A stretch of 32,767 nt of DNA from Solirubrobacteraceae bacterium (GTDB lineage Bacteria > Actinomycetota > Thermoleophilia > Solirubrobacterales > Solirubrobacteraceae), in contig JAUXSD010000190.1 in assembly GCA_030681525.1 (NCBI GenBank), positions 1-32,767 on the forward strand. Reading direction: 5' to 3'. Below the pieces are notes generated by a model, which was given only the letters and a program-made list of their open reading frames with translations, did no database searches and was not told where the DNA came from. Numbering within the stretch: position 1 is the stretch's first letter; each line of letters opens with the position of its first letter. This document shows, piece after piece, positions 1 to 8,981 of the stretch. The translations under genes and the position numbers were made by a program.

Positions 1-2
1 CC

Positions 3-962
3 TCAGCGCGGCGCGCGCAGCCCGAACGGCGCCCGCACGCCGGGCACGCGCTTGGCCTGCACCACCCGCCGCCGCCGCCGCGCGGCCGGCAGCGCCCGCA
101 GCGCCGCCCCGTACGCGCGCAGCAGGTGGCGCTCGCGCAGCACGACGTGGCCCAGCGCCAGCACCTCGTAGAAGGCGATCCGGTGCAGGTCGCGGCGCAG
201 ATCGGGCCACGCGTCGTTCTTGACCATCATGAGCAGGCGGTTGCGAAACTGCAGCCGCCGGTGCGCCTCGGGCAGGCCCGAGCGGGTCGTCGGCGAGTAG
301 AAGCGCATGTGCCACGCCACCGCGCGCGGCTCGTACACGCAGCGCCAGCCCAGCAGCCGCGCGCGCCACGCGACGTCGACGTCGGAGGCCCACAGCTCGA
401 GGTCCTCGTCGAAGACCTCGCCGCCGATCGCGCACGCCTCGAGCACCTCGCGGCGATAGAGCACGCACGCGCCGTCGCCGCCGAACACCTCGGCCGCCTG
501 CCGGTAGCCCGTCGCGGGCTCGTCGTGGCCCACGAGGTTGTTCTTGCGGCGCCGGTCGATGACCATCCCGGCCGTGTCGAGCCGGTCGAGGCGGTCCGCG
601 GGCCGCATCCCGGTCGCGCGCACGAGCCGCGGCGCGACCGAGCCGATGCCGCGCCCCTCCAGCCGCGGCCGCGCGGCAGCGAGGAAGCCCTCGTCGAGCA
701 CGCAGTCGGCGTTGAGCAGCAGCACCGCGTCGCCCTCCGTCGCGACGATCCCGGCGTTGATCGCCGCCGCGTAGGACACGCGGGCGTGCAGCGTGACGAT
801 CCGTGCCCCGCAGCGCTCGGCGACCGACCGCGTCGCGTCGGTGCAGGCGTTGTCGATGACGACGAGCTCGGCGTCGGGCTGCGCCGCCGCCGCGGGCAGC
901 GAGTCCTCCAGCAGGTGCGCCTCGTCGACGCTGAGCACGAGGATCGTCGTGCGCCGGCTCAC
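3..962 (-). CDS. Glycosyltransferase family 2 (rhamnosyltransferase-like)
   Basis: A 319-residue GT-A fold glycosyltransferase, expected to transfer a sugar from a nucleotide donor on the cytoplasmic face during surface glycan assembly. Visible are the N-terminal strand TTILVLSVDEAHLLEDSL, the donor-site block VVIDNACTDAT, the metal-binding-like segment LLLNADCVLDEGF and the acceptor-side block LELWASDVDVAWRARLLGW typical of the WbbL/rhamnosyltransferase branch. The GTG start at 962 is chosen because it overlaps the TGA of the upstream glycosyltransferase (GTGA, 4 nt), so the pair is probably translationally coupled; longer in-frame starts lie inside that gene. The C-terminal ~45 residues are Arg-rich and probably membrane-associating. 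Sugar specificity cannot be read from the sequence. Confidence 0.88.
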   Translation of the reverse strand: MSRRTTILVLSVDEAHLLEDSLPAAAAQPDAELVVIDNACTDATRSVAERCGARIVTLHARVSYAAAINAGIVATEGDAVLLLNADCVLDEGFLAAARPRLEGRGIGSVAPRLVRATGMRPADRLDRLDTAGMVIDRRRKNNLVGHDEPATGYRQAAEVFGGDGACVLYRREVLEACAIGGEVFDEDLELWASDVDVAWRARLLGWRCVYEPRAVAWHMRFYSPTTRSGLPEAHRRLQFRNRLLMMVKNDAWPDLRRDLHRIAFYEVLALGHVVLRERHLLRAYGAALRALPAARRRRRVVQAKRVPGVRAPFGLRAPR

Positions 963-1975
963 AGCATCTCTTCGTACACGGCGACCGTGAGCGCGGCCGT
1001 CGCCGCCCATGACAGCCTCCGCGCCCGCCCGCGCCCGCGCTGCACGAGCTCGGCGTGACGCTCGCGGTCGCCGACCACCCGGCGGATCGCCGCCGCCATG
1101 TCGCCGACGTCCAGCGGGTCGAAGTACTCGGCCGCGTCGGCGCCCGTCTCGGGCAGCGCGGTCGCACGGGCCGCGACGACCGGCACGCCGCGCGCCATCG
1201 CCTCGACGAGCACGAGGCCGAAGCCCTCGTACAGCGACGGGTGCACGAGCGCGTCGGCGCCGCGCATGAGGGCATCAAGGCGTGCGTCGGACAAATAGCC
1301 GGTGAGGCGCACGGGCGCCCCGTCGGCCGCCGCGCGCACGCGGTCGGCCTCCGGGCCGCTGTCGATCCCGGCCAGCACGAGGCGGTGCGGCAGGCCCTCC
1401 TTGCGCAGCCGGGCGAACGCCTCCACCAGCCGCAGCAGGTTCTTCTTCGGCCGCAGGTCGCCCACCGCCAGCAGATAGGGACCGTCGTTGGGCACCGGCT
1501 CGACGCCGATCGGCAGCGACGGGGCGTTGGGGACGATCCGCACCCGCGCCTCGTCGACGTCGTAGCGGCGCACCACGTCGGCCGCCGTGTAGCCCGACAC
1601 GCAGATCACCCGCTGGGCCGATCGCGCCGCCCGGCGGGCGAACGTGCGGTACTTCCAGCCCGTCCGCCTGGAGAAGTCGTCGGGGAAGACCTCGAAGGCG
1701 AGGTCGTGGATCGTCACGACGCCCATGCAGGGCCGCGCGAGCGGCAGAAAGCAGTTCGGGGCGTGGACGAGATCGACCGCCTCGCGGCGCAGCAGCCGCG
1801 GCAGCTCGACCTGCTCGAAGAGGACCTCCGGGCCGCGCCCCTTGGCCTGCTCGATGATCCGGTACTCGATCCCCGGCCGGTCGGGCAGGGCGTCGATGAG
1901 CTCGCGCACGTAGCGCCCCCAGCCCCGCAGTTGCGGGGCGAAGGCATCACGGGCATCGATGGCGACGAGGGGCAC
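959..1975 (-). CDS. Glycosyltransferase family 1 (GT-B, GT4-like)
   Basis: A 338-residue GT-B glycosyltransferase. The N-terminal acceptor domain carries RGWGRYVRELIDALP, a typical GT4 entry loop. The C-terminal donor domain carries LLAVGDLRPKKNLLRLVEAF and the nucleotide-sugar motif HPSLYEGFGLVLVEAMARG with two spaced glutamates (EX7E type). I prefer the GTG at 1975 because the protein then begins directly with the first beta strand (VPLVAIDARD). An ATG at 2011 would add 12 residues and overlap the divergent methyltransferase start by 2 nt. It lies directly upstream of, and overlaps, the GT2 gene, so both probably act on the same glycan. No Shine-Dalgarno is visible; a CATCGT hexamer ends 7 nt before the GTG. 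Confidence 0.87.
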   Translation of the reverse strand: MPLVAIDARDAFAPQLRGWGRYVRELIDALPDRPGIEYRIIEQAKGRGPEVLFEQVELPRLLRREAVDLVHAPNCFLPLARPCMGVVTIHDLAFEVFPDDFSRRTGWKYRTFARRAARSAQRVICVSGYTAADVVRRYDVDEARVRIVPNAPSLPIGVEPVPNDGPYLLAVGDLRPKKNLLRLVEAFARLRKEGLPHRLVLAGIDSGPEADRVRAAADGAPVRLTGYLSDARLDALMRGADALVHPSLYEGFGLVLVEAMARGVPVVAARATALPETGADAAEYFDPLDVGDMAAAIRRVVGDRERHAELVQRGRGRARRLSWAATAALTVAVYEEML

Positions 1976-1996
1976 GCACGCAACGATGTCACGCAC

Positions 1997-2009
1997 TAGG
2001 TTCCGGCGC
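1997..2009 (+). promoter_or_regulatory. Putative leaderless promoter (-10 TAGGTT)
   Basis: TAGGTT at 1997-2002 is followed by 7 nt and then the ATG at 2010. No purine-rich ribosome binding site fits between them, so the mRNA probably starts at or next to the start codon. Confidence 0.45.
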
Positions 2010-2654
2010 ATGGGCCGCGCCCGTCCGCACCTCTTTCGCTCCGACGACGAGCGCTCGCCGGTCGAGCGCGCGCGCCGCCTCGCCCTGCAGGCGGCGAGCC
2101 TCGCCCGCCTGCCCCGGCCGGTCGCGGCCTTCTGGGTGCGGGCCATGCGCCGCGCGCAGGCGGAGGGCGACACGTGGAGCATCGACGTGGCCTGCCGCCC
2201 GGCCGAGCTGCGCGTGCTGCTCGATGCGCTCGCCGACGCGCCCCGCATCGCCGAGGTCGGCACGGCGGCGGCGTGGACGACGTGCTGCCTGACGCTCGCC
2301 CGCCCCGGCCGCGAGGTCCATTCCTGGGACGTCGAGGCGCATCCCGAGCGCGAGCGCTATCTCGCGCTGCTGTCGGCGGCCGACCGCGCGCGCGTGCACC
2401 TGCACGACCGGCCCGGCGGCCTCGGACCGTCCGATCCCCCGCCGGTCGACGCCGTGTTCATCGACTCCTCGCACGAGCTCGAGGAGACCGTCGCGACGTT
2501 CCGCACATGGCAGCCGGCGGTGTCGCCCGGCGGCGTGATCGCCTTCCACGACTACGCCGACGACGCCTATCCCGGCGTCACCGAGGCCGTCCGCGAGCTC
2601 GGCCTGCAGGGCGAGGCGCGCGGGCACCTGTATGTCTGGCGCAAGCCGCGCTGA
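2010..2654 (+). CDS. Class I SAM-dependent methyltransferase
   Basis: A 214-residue protein with a Rossmann-type SAM-binding fold. Motif I is IAEVGTAAAWT (residues 80-90), the acidic end of beta-2 is SWDVEAH, and the post-I strand is VDAVFIDSSHELEET, followed by PGGVIAFHDY. The FIDSSHE and FHDY blocks resemble methyltransferases that act on sugars or small molecules in glycan clusters. It starts at ATG 2010; the longer reading back to 1959 would overlap the divergent glycosyltransferase. It is followed after 43 nt by the WecG-like gene on the same strand, but that gene has its own likely promoter. The substrate is unknown. Confidence 0.82.
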   Translation: MGRARPHLFRSDDERSPVERARRLALQAASLARLPRPVAAFWVRAMRRAQAEGDTWSIDVACRPAELRVLLDALADAPRIAEVGTAAAWTTCCLTLARPGREVHSWDVEAHPERERYLALLSAADRARVHLHDRPGGLGPSDPPPVDAVFIDSSHELEETVATFRTWQPAVSPGGVIAFHDYADDAYPGVTEAVRELGLQGEARGHLYVWRKPR

Positions 2655-2681
2655 AGCGTCCGCCCCGCACGGCCGGTCCTC

Positions 2682-2697
2682 TACGATCACGGAGCCC
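2682..2697 (+). promoter_or_regulatory. Putative promoter (-10 TACGAT) of the WecG-like gene
   Basis: TACGAT at 2682-2687 ends 10 nt before the GTG at 2698. GGAG at 2691-2694 is too close to the start to be an ideal Shine-Dalgarno, so a leaderless or near-leaderless transcript is plausible. Confidence 0.4.
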
Positions 2698-3495
2698 GTG
2701 CCCCAGGCCACGCAAGATCCCACCGACACCTCGCCGCCGACCCAGTCGAGGATCTTCGAGCTGCCGATCGAGCTCGGGCATCCCGACGAGCTGCTGCAGC
2801 GGATCGTCGGCTGGGTGGGCGGCGACGAGCCGACCAAGCGGGTCATGTACGTCAACGCCCACGTGCTCAACCAGTCGCGGGAGGACCCGGCGCTGCGCGA
2901 GGCGCTCGAGAACGCCGACCTCGTCTACTGCGACGGCTACGGCGTGCGGCTCGCCGCCAAGGCGCTCAGCGCCGAGATCCCGCACCGGATGACCGGCGCC
3001 GACTGGATCTGGGATCTGGCCGCCCTCTGCGAGCAGCAGGACCGCTCGGTCTACCTGCTGGGCTGCGATCCGGGCGTCGCCGCCCAGGCCGGCCAGCGGC
3101 TGCGCCGCGCGCACCCCGGGCTGCGCGTCGTCGGCACCCACCACGGCTACTTCCAGATCGGCTCGGGCCACGACGAGCGCGTCATCGAGGACATCAACGC
3201 GCGCGCCCCCGACATCCTGCTCGTCGGCATGGGAACGCCGAAGCAGGAGGTCTGGGCGCACCGCACGGTCGACCGCCTGAACTGCGATGTCCTGTGGAGC
3301 GTCGGGGCCCTGTTCGACTTCGTCTCGGGACGCGTACCGCGCGCGCCGGCCTCCTTGTCCGACAATGGGTTGGAATGGATCTTCAGACTGGCGATCGAGC
3401 CGAAGCGGATGTGGCGGCGCTATCTGGTGGGCAATCCGGTGTTCCTGCACCGGGTGATGGCGCAGGCCCGCCAGCGCCACGACGACCCCCGCTGA
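2698..3495 (+). CDS. WecG/TagA/CpsF family glycosyltransferase (GT26)
   Basis: A 265-residue member of the GT26 family, which adds N-acetylmannosamine-type or related sugars to a lipid-linked GlcNAc in enterobacterial common antigen, teichoic acid and exopolysaccharide synthesis. Diagnostic pieces are VNAHVLNQS (residues 52-60), the catalytic-region Asp in ADLVYCDGYGV (about residue 79), the glycine-rich VYLLGCDPGVA and GMGTPKQE (177-184), and the C-terminal amphipathic Arg/Trp-rich tail ([17 protein letters not shown]) that usually docks on the membrane. The GTG start at 2698 lies just after a -10-like hexamer; an upstream ATG at 2632 would overlap the methyltransferase. Family assignment is strong, donor and acceptor are unknown. 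Confidence 0.92.
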   Translation: MPQATQDPTDTSPPTQSRIFELPIELGHPDELLQRIVGWVGGDEPTKRVMYVNAHVLNQSREDPALREALENADLVYCDGYGVRLAAKALSAEIPHRMTGADWIWDLAALCEQQDRSVYLLGCDPGVAAQAGQRLRRAHPGLRVVGTHHGYFQIGSGHDERVIEDINARAPDILLVGMGTPKQEVWAHRTVDRLNCDVLWSVGALFDFVSGRVPRAPASLSDNGLEWIFRLAIEPKRMWRRYLVGNPVFLHRVMAQARQRHDDPR

Positions 3496-5429
3496 GCCCG
3501 CGCGTCCAGCTGGCGCTCGTCTGGCTGGGGCTGATCGGGGCCGCCTCGATCGCGCTCGGGCTGGCGACGTACGCCGGCGTGCAGGGCCGCGGCGGCGTCG
3601 CGGACGCCGGGCGCGTGGCGCTGGCCTGCGTCGCGCTGTTCGCGATCGTCGGCTTCGCGCCGACGCGCCTGTTCCTGCCGGCCGGGCTGCGCCGCCACGA
3701 GCTGCTGTGGGTCCTGCCGGTGGGGGCGATCGGCGCGGCGCTCGAGCTGGCCCTGCTCGTCTACGCCTTCGTCCCGTTCGACATCGCCCTGGCGATCGTC
3801 CTGGCCGGCGGCATCGGCGCCGGGATCTACGCCTGGCGGCGCGATCCCGGTCTGCCGCTCGCGCGGTCGGCGCGGCAGGCCGGCGTCCACGTCACGTGGG
3901 GCACGCTGCTCGTGCCGTTGTACCTCGCGGTCCTGATCGGCGCGATCGCGCTCGTCCCGATGTTCCGCGGCGGCTTCGTGACCGTCATCGGCAACGGCTC
4001 GGATGCGCACCTGGCCGTCGGCACCGCGGACTTCCTGCAGGACCACCACCCCAACGAGGCCGCGCCTGCCGAGGCGGTCGACCGCGTGCCGCTCGTGTGG
4101 CGCTCCAAGCCGCCGATCTACCTCGCGTTCGGCGCGGTCGCGCGCGTCGCCGGGATGGAGCCCTATGCGGTGATCGCCACGCTCGCGGCCGCGCTGCTGG
4201 CGCTCGGAGCGCTCGGCTTCTGGCTGCTCACGCGCGAGCTGCTCGGCGCCGGCGCCTGGGCGGCCGCCGCGGCGATGGGCCTCGTCGGCCTCAACCGGAT
4301 GACGCTCTTCACCGGCATGCACCCGTACTTCAACCAGACGTGGGGCTACATGGCGCTGCCCTTCGCGATCGTCCTGGCCTGGTACGTCGTGCGAAGACGC
4401 TCGCGCGGCGGCCTGCTGCTGTTCGCGTCGTTTCTCGGGGTGCTCGTGTTCGCCTACCCGCTGGCGATGCCGATCCCGCTCATCGCCGCGATCATCTTCT
4501 GGGCCTTCGAGCGCCGCCGCCAGGGCCGCTCGCTGCTGCGCCTGCCGCGGCTTCAGAACAAGCGCAACCTGCTGTGGATCGTGCCCCTCTTCGGGCTGCT
4601 GCTGCTGCCGCTGCAGGGCGTCCTGGAGAAGGTGTCGGTGTCGACGCGCGTGCTCGCCCCCGGCTACTCGCTCGTCAACTGGGGCGGTGACCTGACGGGG
4701 TTCTTCCCCGAGCGCTACTTCCTCGGCTTCGACGAGGCCGGCTTCGGGCTGGCCGGGATGATCCTGCTGATCGCCGGCCTGGTCATCGCGCTGCGCGCGG
4801 CGCCGCGCGACATCCGCTGGGGGCTGGGCGGGATCGTCGCCTTCGGCGTCCTCGCCGCGCTGTACTTCCGCCCCCGCGAGTACGGCTGGTACTTCCACTA
4901 CAAGGCGCTGGCGTTCGCGGCGCCGCTCGGCGTCGCGGTCGGCGCGGCGGGGCTCGCGCGGATCAGGTGGAAGTGGGTCGGCGTGGTGGCGCTGCTCTTC
5001 CTGATCGGCGCGACGCGCCTCGGCGCCGCGAAGGAGATCGGCCGCACGTTCGACCAGCTGCCCGTGAGCATGCTCGAGCTCGAGCGCGTCGACGAGTACC
5101 TGCCCGCCGACGCGTCGGTGCGGCTCGACATGCCGGCCGACGGGCGCCAGCTGTGGGCCGGGATCATCCTGGCCGGCCAGCCGCTGTGCTCGCAGCGGCC
5201 GGTGCTCGAGACGAGCTACCCCCACGTGCCGGTGTCGCGCAAGGCCGACTACGTGCTCGTCGACGACGACTGGCGCAAGCCGTTCGACGCCGTCGGGCCC
5301 CCGCTGCTGACGCTCGACCGCTACGTCCTGTACCGGATGGGCGCCGACGTGCCCGGCCCGGACCGCTGCTCGCGCAAGATGACGCTGACCGTGAAGAAGC
5401 TCTACGCCGGCGGCAAGGACGTCGAGTAG
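3411..5429 (+). CDS. Large polytopic membrane protein, possible GT-C glycosyltransferase
   Basis: About 672 residues, with some 11-13 hydrophobic segments over the first ~540 residues and a soluble C-terminal tail of ~130 residues starting near [11 protein letters not shown]. The first large extracytoplasmic loop holds [17 protein letters not shown] and [12 protein letters not shown], an arrangement that recalls GT-C (ArnT/PMT-like) enzymes using polyprenyl-phosphate sugars; this is inference, as no diagnostic motif is certain. The start is uncertain. GTG 3411 overlaps the WecG-like gene by 85 nt and ATG 3375 by more, while the first membrane segment begins only near 3504. A CTG at 3492 would give a 4-nt CTGA overlap with the WecG stop and fits the other junctions in this window. 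It is probably co-expressed with the WecG-like gene. Confidence 0.75.
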   Translation: MAALSGGQSGVPAPGDGAGPPAPRRPPLSPRVQLALVWLGLIGAASIALGLATYAGVQGRGGVADAGRVALACVALFAIVGFAPTRLFLPAGLRRHELLWVLPVGAIGAALELALLVYAFVPFDIALAIVLAGGIGAGIYAWRRDPGLPLARSARQAGVHVTWGTLLVPLYLAVLIGAIALVPMFRGGFVTVIGNGSDAHLAVGTADFLQDHHPNEAAPAEAVDRVPLVWRSKPPIYLAFGAVARVAGMEPYAVIATLAAALLALGALGFWLLTRELLGAGAWAAAAAMGLVGLNRMTLFTGMHPYFNQTWGYMALPFAIVLAWYVVRRRSRGGLLLFASFLGVLVFAYPLAMPIPLIAAIIFWAFERRRQGRSLLRLPRLQNKRNLLWIVPLFGLLLLPLQGVLEKVSVSTRVLAPGYSLVNWGGDLTGFFPERYFLGFDEAGFGLAGMILLIAGLVIALRAAPRDIRWGLGGIVAFGVLAALYFRPREYGWYFHYKALAFAAPLGVAVGAAGLARIRWKWVGVVALLFLIGATRLGAAKEIGRTFDQLPVSMLELERVDEYLPADASVRLDMPADGRQLWAGIILAGQPLCSQRPVLETSYPHVPVSRKADYVLVDDDWRKPFDAVGPPLLTLDRYVLYRMGADVPGPDRCSRKMTLTVKKLYAGGKDVE

Positions 5430-5437
5430 GGAGCGGG

Positions 5438-6004
5438 CTACACGACCGGCGCGCGCCCGGGGTCGACGACGTTGGCCTCGCTGCGCTGCAGGAGCTCCTC
5501 GAACCTCTGGACGCCGTGCTGGCGCACGAAGCGCGCCTCCGCCGAGGTGATCGGCACGAGCCACAGGACCACGATCCGCCGCGCCGCGTCCGGCGGCTCG
5601 TAGACCTCGAAGCCGGGGCCGAAGACGTAGGGCGGCAGCACGAGCAGGTTCTTCGCCGCCGAGGATCCGGTCCACGGGCGGCCGAGGTTGACGATGCTGC
5701 CCACCCCGAGGCGCTTGGCCGGATCGGCGTTGACGGTCGCCAGCGCGGCGAGCATCTCGACGAGGACCGGATCGGCGACCGGCGCGAGCACGACGTACTC
5801 CGCGCCGTCCTCGTCCTCTCCGACCGCGACCGAGGCGCCGTTCGTCGCGTAGACCCACGGCTTGTCCGGGGAGGCGGGGGCGATCCGCCGCACGCCGAAG
5901 CCCGGCAGCCGCTCCTCGATCTCCGGCCGGGCGGAGCGGAAGTCCTCGTGCACGCCGTCGGGATGGAAGCGCTCGAGGTGCTCGGCGAAGCTCATGGCGC
6001 GCAT
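5438..6004 (-). CDS. Suppressor of fused (SUFU) domain protein
   Basis: About 188 residues spanning almost a whole SUFU domain. Recognisable blocks are the central [27 protein letters not shown] and the C-terminal [19 protein letters not shown] followed by FEELLQ. Bacterial SUFU proteins are soluble and often serve as immunity proteins in polymorphic toxin loci, but no toxin gene is seen next to this one. Three in-frame starts compete (GTG 6010, ATG 6004, ATG 5995); the homologous part begins at [10 protein letters not shown] (5995). Its stop is only 8 nt from the stop of the convergent membrane-protein gene, and it diverges from the response regulator across a 75-nt spacer. Confidence 0.78.
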   Translation of the reverse strand: MRAMSFAEHLERFHPDGVHEDFRSARPEIEERLPGFGVRRIAPASPDKPWVYATNGASVAVGEDEDGAEYVVLAPVADPVLVEMLAALATVNADPAKRLGVGSIVNLGRPWTGSSAAKNLLVLPPYVFGPGFEVYEPPDAARRIVVLWLVPITSAEARFVRQHGVQRFEELLQRSEANVVDPGRAPVV

Positions 6005-6065
6005 GGTCACACACGCGCTGGGCCGGCACTTCGTAGCCTCTTATGCGGCCGTGCTGTGCTGTGGC

Positions 6066-6071
6066 AAGGAG
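6066..6071 (+). promoter_or_regulatory. Ribosome binding site AAGGAG of the response regulator
   Basis: AAGGAG sits 8 nt before ATG 6080 and fixes this start. It is one of the few textbook Shine-Dalgarno sites in the window. Confidence 0.75.
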
Positions 6072-6079
6072 CATGTGAG

Positions 6080-6748
6080 ATGAAGGTCCTCGTGGTCGAC
6101 GACGAACCCGGTGTGCGCTCCGCGCTGCAGCGTGCGCTGACGCTCGAACGCCACGACGTGCGCCTCGCCGAGGACGGCCAGGTCGCGCTCGACACGCTGG
6201 CGGAGGGCACCGTCGACGCGATCGTGCTCGACGTCATGATGCCGCGCGTCGACGGCCTGGAGGTCTGCCGGCGCCTGCGCGCCGCGGGCGACCGCACGCC
6301 GGTGCTCATGCTCACCGCGCGCGACGCGATCGACGACCGCGTCGACGGCCTGGACGCCGGCGCCGACGACTACCTCGTCAAGCCGTGCGCGCTGCGCGAG
6401 CTCACCGCGCGCCTGCGCGCCCTGCTGCGGCGCGTCGACGCGGGCGGCCCGACGCTGGCGTTCGCCGACCTCGTGCTCGACCGCTCCGCGCACGAGGTCC
6501 GCCGCGGCGAGCGCCCGATCGAGCTGTCCAAGACCGAGTTCGCGCTGCTGGAGACGTTCCTCGAGCACCCGCGCCAGGTGCTGACCCGGTCGGTGCTGTT
6601 CGAGCGCGTGTGGGGCTATGACTTCGGCGCCACCTCCAACGCGCTCGGCGTCTACATCGGCTACCTGCGCCGCAAGACCGAGGAGGGAGGCGAGCGGCGG
6701 CTGCTGCACACCGTGCGCGGCGTCGGCTACGTCCTGCGCGATCCATGA
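6080..6748 (+). CDS. OmpR-family response regulator (MprA-like)
   Basis: A 222-residue two-domain regulator. The receiver domain has the acidic pair D7-D8, the phosphoacceptor D51 in VLDVMMP, T79 and K101 in DDYLVKP. The C-terminal winged helix (about 130-222) has [10 protein letters not shown], the [10 protein letters not shown] block and the RRK...[13 protein letters not shown] recognition and wing motif of OmpR/PhoB regulators. It is phosphorylated by the kinase encoded immediately downstream, whose ATG overlaps this stop by 4 nt (ATGA at 6745-6748). Overall sequence is closest in style to MprA/TcrA regulators of Actinobacteria, which respond to envelope stress; the actual signal here is unknown. 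Confidence 0.95.
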   Translation: MKVLVVDDEPGVRSALQRALTLERHDVRLAEDGQVALDTLAEGTVDAIVLDVMMPRVDGLEVCRRLRAAGDRTPVLMLTARDAIDDRVDGLDAGADDYLVKPCALRELTARLRALLRRVDAGGPTLAFADLVLDRSAHEVRRGERPIELSKTEFALLETFLEHPRQVLTRSVLFERVWGYDFGATSNALGVYIGYLRRKTEEGGERRLLHTVRGVGYVLRDP

Positions 6749-8184
6749 TGGCGCTGCGCCACCGGCTGACGCTGCTGGCGGCGGCGACGGTCGGCGTGAC
6801 GGTCGTGCTCGTCGCGATCGTGGCCTACGTCGCGCTGCGCAGCGAGCTGCGCGGGCAGGTCGACGAAGCGCTCAAGACGCAGTACGTCCAGGTTCTGCGC
6901 AGCGTGCGCAGCGAGGGCATCGCGCGGTCGCGCGGCTACGACCTGCCGGCGCCGTCGCTGCGCGCCGGCGACCCGAGCGGCCCCGTCCAGCTCATCGCCC
7001 CCGACGGCGGCGTCATCTTCCGCACGCCCGGCACCGATCTGACCGTGCCCGTCGACGAGGCCGACCGGGCGCTGGCCGACGGCGCCGGGCGGCGGGCGGT
7101 GCTGCGCGACGTGCGCGGGCCCGACGGCCTGCACCTGCGCGTGCTCACCGTCAGCGTGCCGACCGGCGGGGCGATCCAGCTCGCGCGCAGCCTCGAGAAC
7201 GTCGACGCGACGCTGGGACGCCTGCAGCTCGTGCTCATCGTGCTGTGCGCCGGCGCGACGCTGCTGGCGGCGTTCTTCGGGCGCCTGTTCGGCCGCCAGG
7301 TCATCCAGCCCGTCACCGAGCTGACCGCCGCCGCCGAGCACATCACGCGGACCGACGACCTGGGCCGGCGCATCGAGGTCCGCAGCGACGACGAGGTCGG
7401 TCAGATGGCGCAGCGCTTCAACGCGATGCTCGACGCGCTCGAGCGCTCGCGCCGCGCGCTCGACGACTCGGTGCACTCCCAGCGCCAGCTCGTGGCCGAC
7501 GCCTCGCACGAGCTGCGCACGCCGGTCACGTCGCTGCGCACGAACATCGAGGTCCTGCTCAGCGAGGGCGGCGAGCTGCCCGCCGACGACCGCACGCGGC
7601 TGCTCGAGGACGTCCGCGCCGAGACCGAGGAGCTGACGGCGCTCATCACCGACGTCATCGAGCTGGCGCGCGGCGACGAGCCGCTGCAGGGCGTCGACGA
7701 CGTGCAGTTCGACGACGTCGTCGCGGAGGCGGTGGCCCGCGCCCGGCGCCGGCGGCCGCGCACGACGTTCGCGGCCGAGCTCGAGCCGACGCTGGTGGAG
7801 GGCCTCTCCGAGCGCCTCGGCCGCGCCGTCGACAACCTGCTCGACAACGCCGCCAAGCACGCCCCCGAGGACAGCGTCGTCGACGTCGTCCTGCGCGGCG
7901 GCGAGCTGACCGTGCGCGACCGCGGACCCGGCATTCCCGAGGCCGAGCGCGCCCACGTCTTCGACCGCTTCTACCGCGGCGCGAGCGCGCGCGGCCGGCC
8001 CGGCTCCGGCCTCGGCCTGGCGATCGTCCGGCAGGTCGCCGAGACCCACGGCGGCTCGATCGCCGTCGAGGCCGGGCCCGGCGGCGGCGCGCTGTTCCGG
8101 CTGCGGCTGCCGAGCACCGGCCGCGCGCCGGCGGCGGCGTCAAGCGAGCAGCCCGAACCCGCCACGCCGCCGGCCGCGTCGTGA
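6745..8184 (+). CDS. Sensor histidine kinase (MprB-like)
   Basis: A 479-residue membrane kinase. There is an N-terminal transmembrane segment (about 8-31), an extracytoplasmic sensor of ~125 residues, a second membrane segment (about 160-180), a HAMP linker (to ~232), a DHp helix with the phospho-acceptor His255 in DASHELRTP, and an ATPase domain with N-box [10 protein letters not shown] (363-372), G1 DRGPGIP (392-398) and G2 GSGLGLA (420-426). The Ala/Pro-rich tail after ~450 is probably disordered. It is translationally coupled to the response regulator by the ATGA overlap and ends before a long hairpin. No cofactor-binding domain is visible in the sensor region, so the stimulus cannot be inferred. 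Confidence 0.95.
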   Translation: MMALRHRLTLLAAATVGVTVVLVAIVAYVALRSELRGQVDEALKTQYVQVLRSVRSEGIARSRGYDLPAPSLRAGDPSGPVQLIAPDGGVIFRTPGTDLTVPVDEADRALADGAGRRAVLRDVRGPDGLHLRVLTVSVPTGGAIQLARSLENVDATLGRLQLVLIVLCAGATLLAAFFGRLFGRQVIQPVTELTAAAEHITRTDDLGRRIEVRSDDEVGQMAQRFNAMLDALERSRRALDDSVHSQRQLVADASHELRTPVTSLRTNIEVLLSEGGELPADDRTRLLEDVRAETEELTALITDVIELARGDEPLQGVDDVQFDDVVAEAVARARRRRPRTTFAAELEPTLVEGLSERLGRAVDNLLDNAAKHAPEDSVVDVVLRGGELTVRDRGPGIPEAERAHVFDRFYRGASARGRPGSGLGLAIVRQVAETHGGSIAVEAGPGGGALFRLRLPSTGRAPAAASSEQPEPATPPAAS

Positions 8185-8194
8185 TCGCCCGCGG

Positions 8195-8245
8195 GGGGTC
8201 ACCACGAAAACGTCCCGCATAGGGACGGTTTCGCGGTGACCCCCT
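8195..8245. terminator. Long near-perfect hairpin between convergent genes
   Basis: The arms 8195-8217 and 8223-8245 (23 nt each) pair at 21 of 23 positions around a 5-nt loop (gcata). The stem is relatively A/T-containing in its middle (CGAAAACG against CGGTTTCG). Read from the minus strand, one mismatch becomes a G-U wobble. It lies in the 82-nt space between the kinase stop (8184) and the convergent AIM24 stop (8267). It probably acts as a bidirectional terminator, although no T-run follows. It could instead be a copy of a dispersed palindromic repeat. Confidence 0.6.
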
Positions 8246-8266
8246 GCGCACGACGCGCACCCGCGC

Positions 8267-8944
8267 TCACCCCGACGCCAGCACCGGCCGCCCCTCCGAC
8301 GGCTGGATGAGCACCCAGCCCTGGCCGGTGAAGCCGAGCTGCAGGCTCTCGCCCGAGCCGAACCCGATGAGCGACTTGGCCTGCATGTCGGTCTTCAGCG
8401 TCGTCGTCACGCCGCCCGACCAGGCGATCGCCGCCTGCGGGTCGGCGAACGTCGGCGCCTCGGAGACGTCGAGCTTCATCGGCTGGCCGTCGGAGGTCAG
8501 CGCGACCAGGCCGGTGCCGCGCAGCGTGATGTTGAACAGACCGCCGGCGAGCATCCCCGCCGCACCGCCCTTGACGCGCGTCACGTCCCATTCGATCTGG
8601 TCGTCGAAGGCCAGGATGTTCTGACCGTTGACGGTCATCGACTCGTCCTGCAGGCGCAGGACGTGGACGAGCATCGCCTGGTTGGCGAGAAACAGCTCGC
8701 CGCTGCCGGAGCACTGCATGAGCCGCAGGTCCTCGCCGCTGGCGGCCTTCTTGAGCATCCGCCCCAGCCCGCCGCCCTTGTGCTCGAAGCGCACGTCGCC
8801 CTGGTAGGCGACCATCGCGCCGCCCCGCGCCATCACCGACGTCTCCGACAGCTCGACCTTCAGCGCGTACGGACCCTGCGGCGTGAACGCCTCGCCGGTC
8901 TCGACCTCGCGGTACTGCTCGAACGCTCCGCCGATGTCGCTCAT
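8267..8944 (-). CDS. AIM24 family protein (DUF124)
   Basis: A 225-residue protein of the AIM24/TRAP-like beta-sandwich family. Typical blocks are LKVELSETSVMARGGAMVAYQGDV near the N-terminus, a glycine-rich turn before LKKAASGEDLRLMQCSGSGELFLA, and the C-terminal AIAWSGGVTTTLKTDMQ...GFGSGESLQLGFTGQGWVLIQPSEG. Bacterial members have no established biochemical role. The start at 8944 is supported by GAGGAG 5 nt upstream; an in-frame upstream extension to 9064 would run into the GH65 gene. It lies 37 nt downstream of that gene on the same strand and may share its transcript, or use a TAGCGT-like hexamer in the gap. Confidence 0.88.
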   Translation of the reverse strand: MSDIGGAFEQYREVETGEAFTPQGPYALKVELSETSVMARGGAMVAYQGDVRFEHKGGGLGRMLKKAASGEDLRLMQCSGSGELFLANQAMLVHVLRLQDESMTVNGQNILAFDDQIEWDVTRVKGGAAGMLAGGLFNITLRGTGLVALTSDGQPMKLDVSEAPTFADPQAAIAWSGGVTTTLKTDMQAKSLIGFGSGESLQLGFTGQGWVLIQPSEGRPVLASG

Positions 8945-8981
8945 CGCTGCTCCTCGCGTCGGAGGGAGAAACGCTACAGGC

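Noticed and set aside
2010-2011. ATG 2011 as start of the minus-strand glycosyltransferase
   Set aside because: It is possible, but it adds 12 residues before the first conserved strand and would overlap the divergent gene start. GTG 1975 fits better; it was not excluded completely.
3420-6074. An 884-codon open frame on the minus strand
   Set aside because: It is antisense to the membrane-protein gene and out of frame with the SUFU gene. Its Arg/Gln/Asp-rich low-complexity sequence marks it as a shadow.
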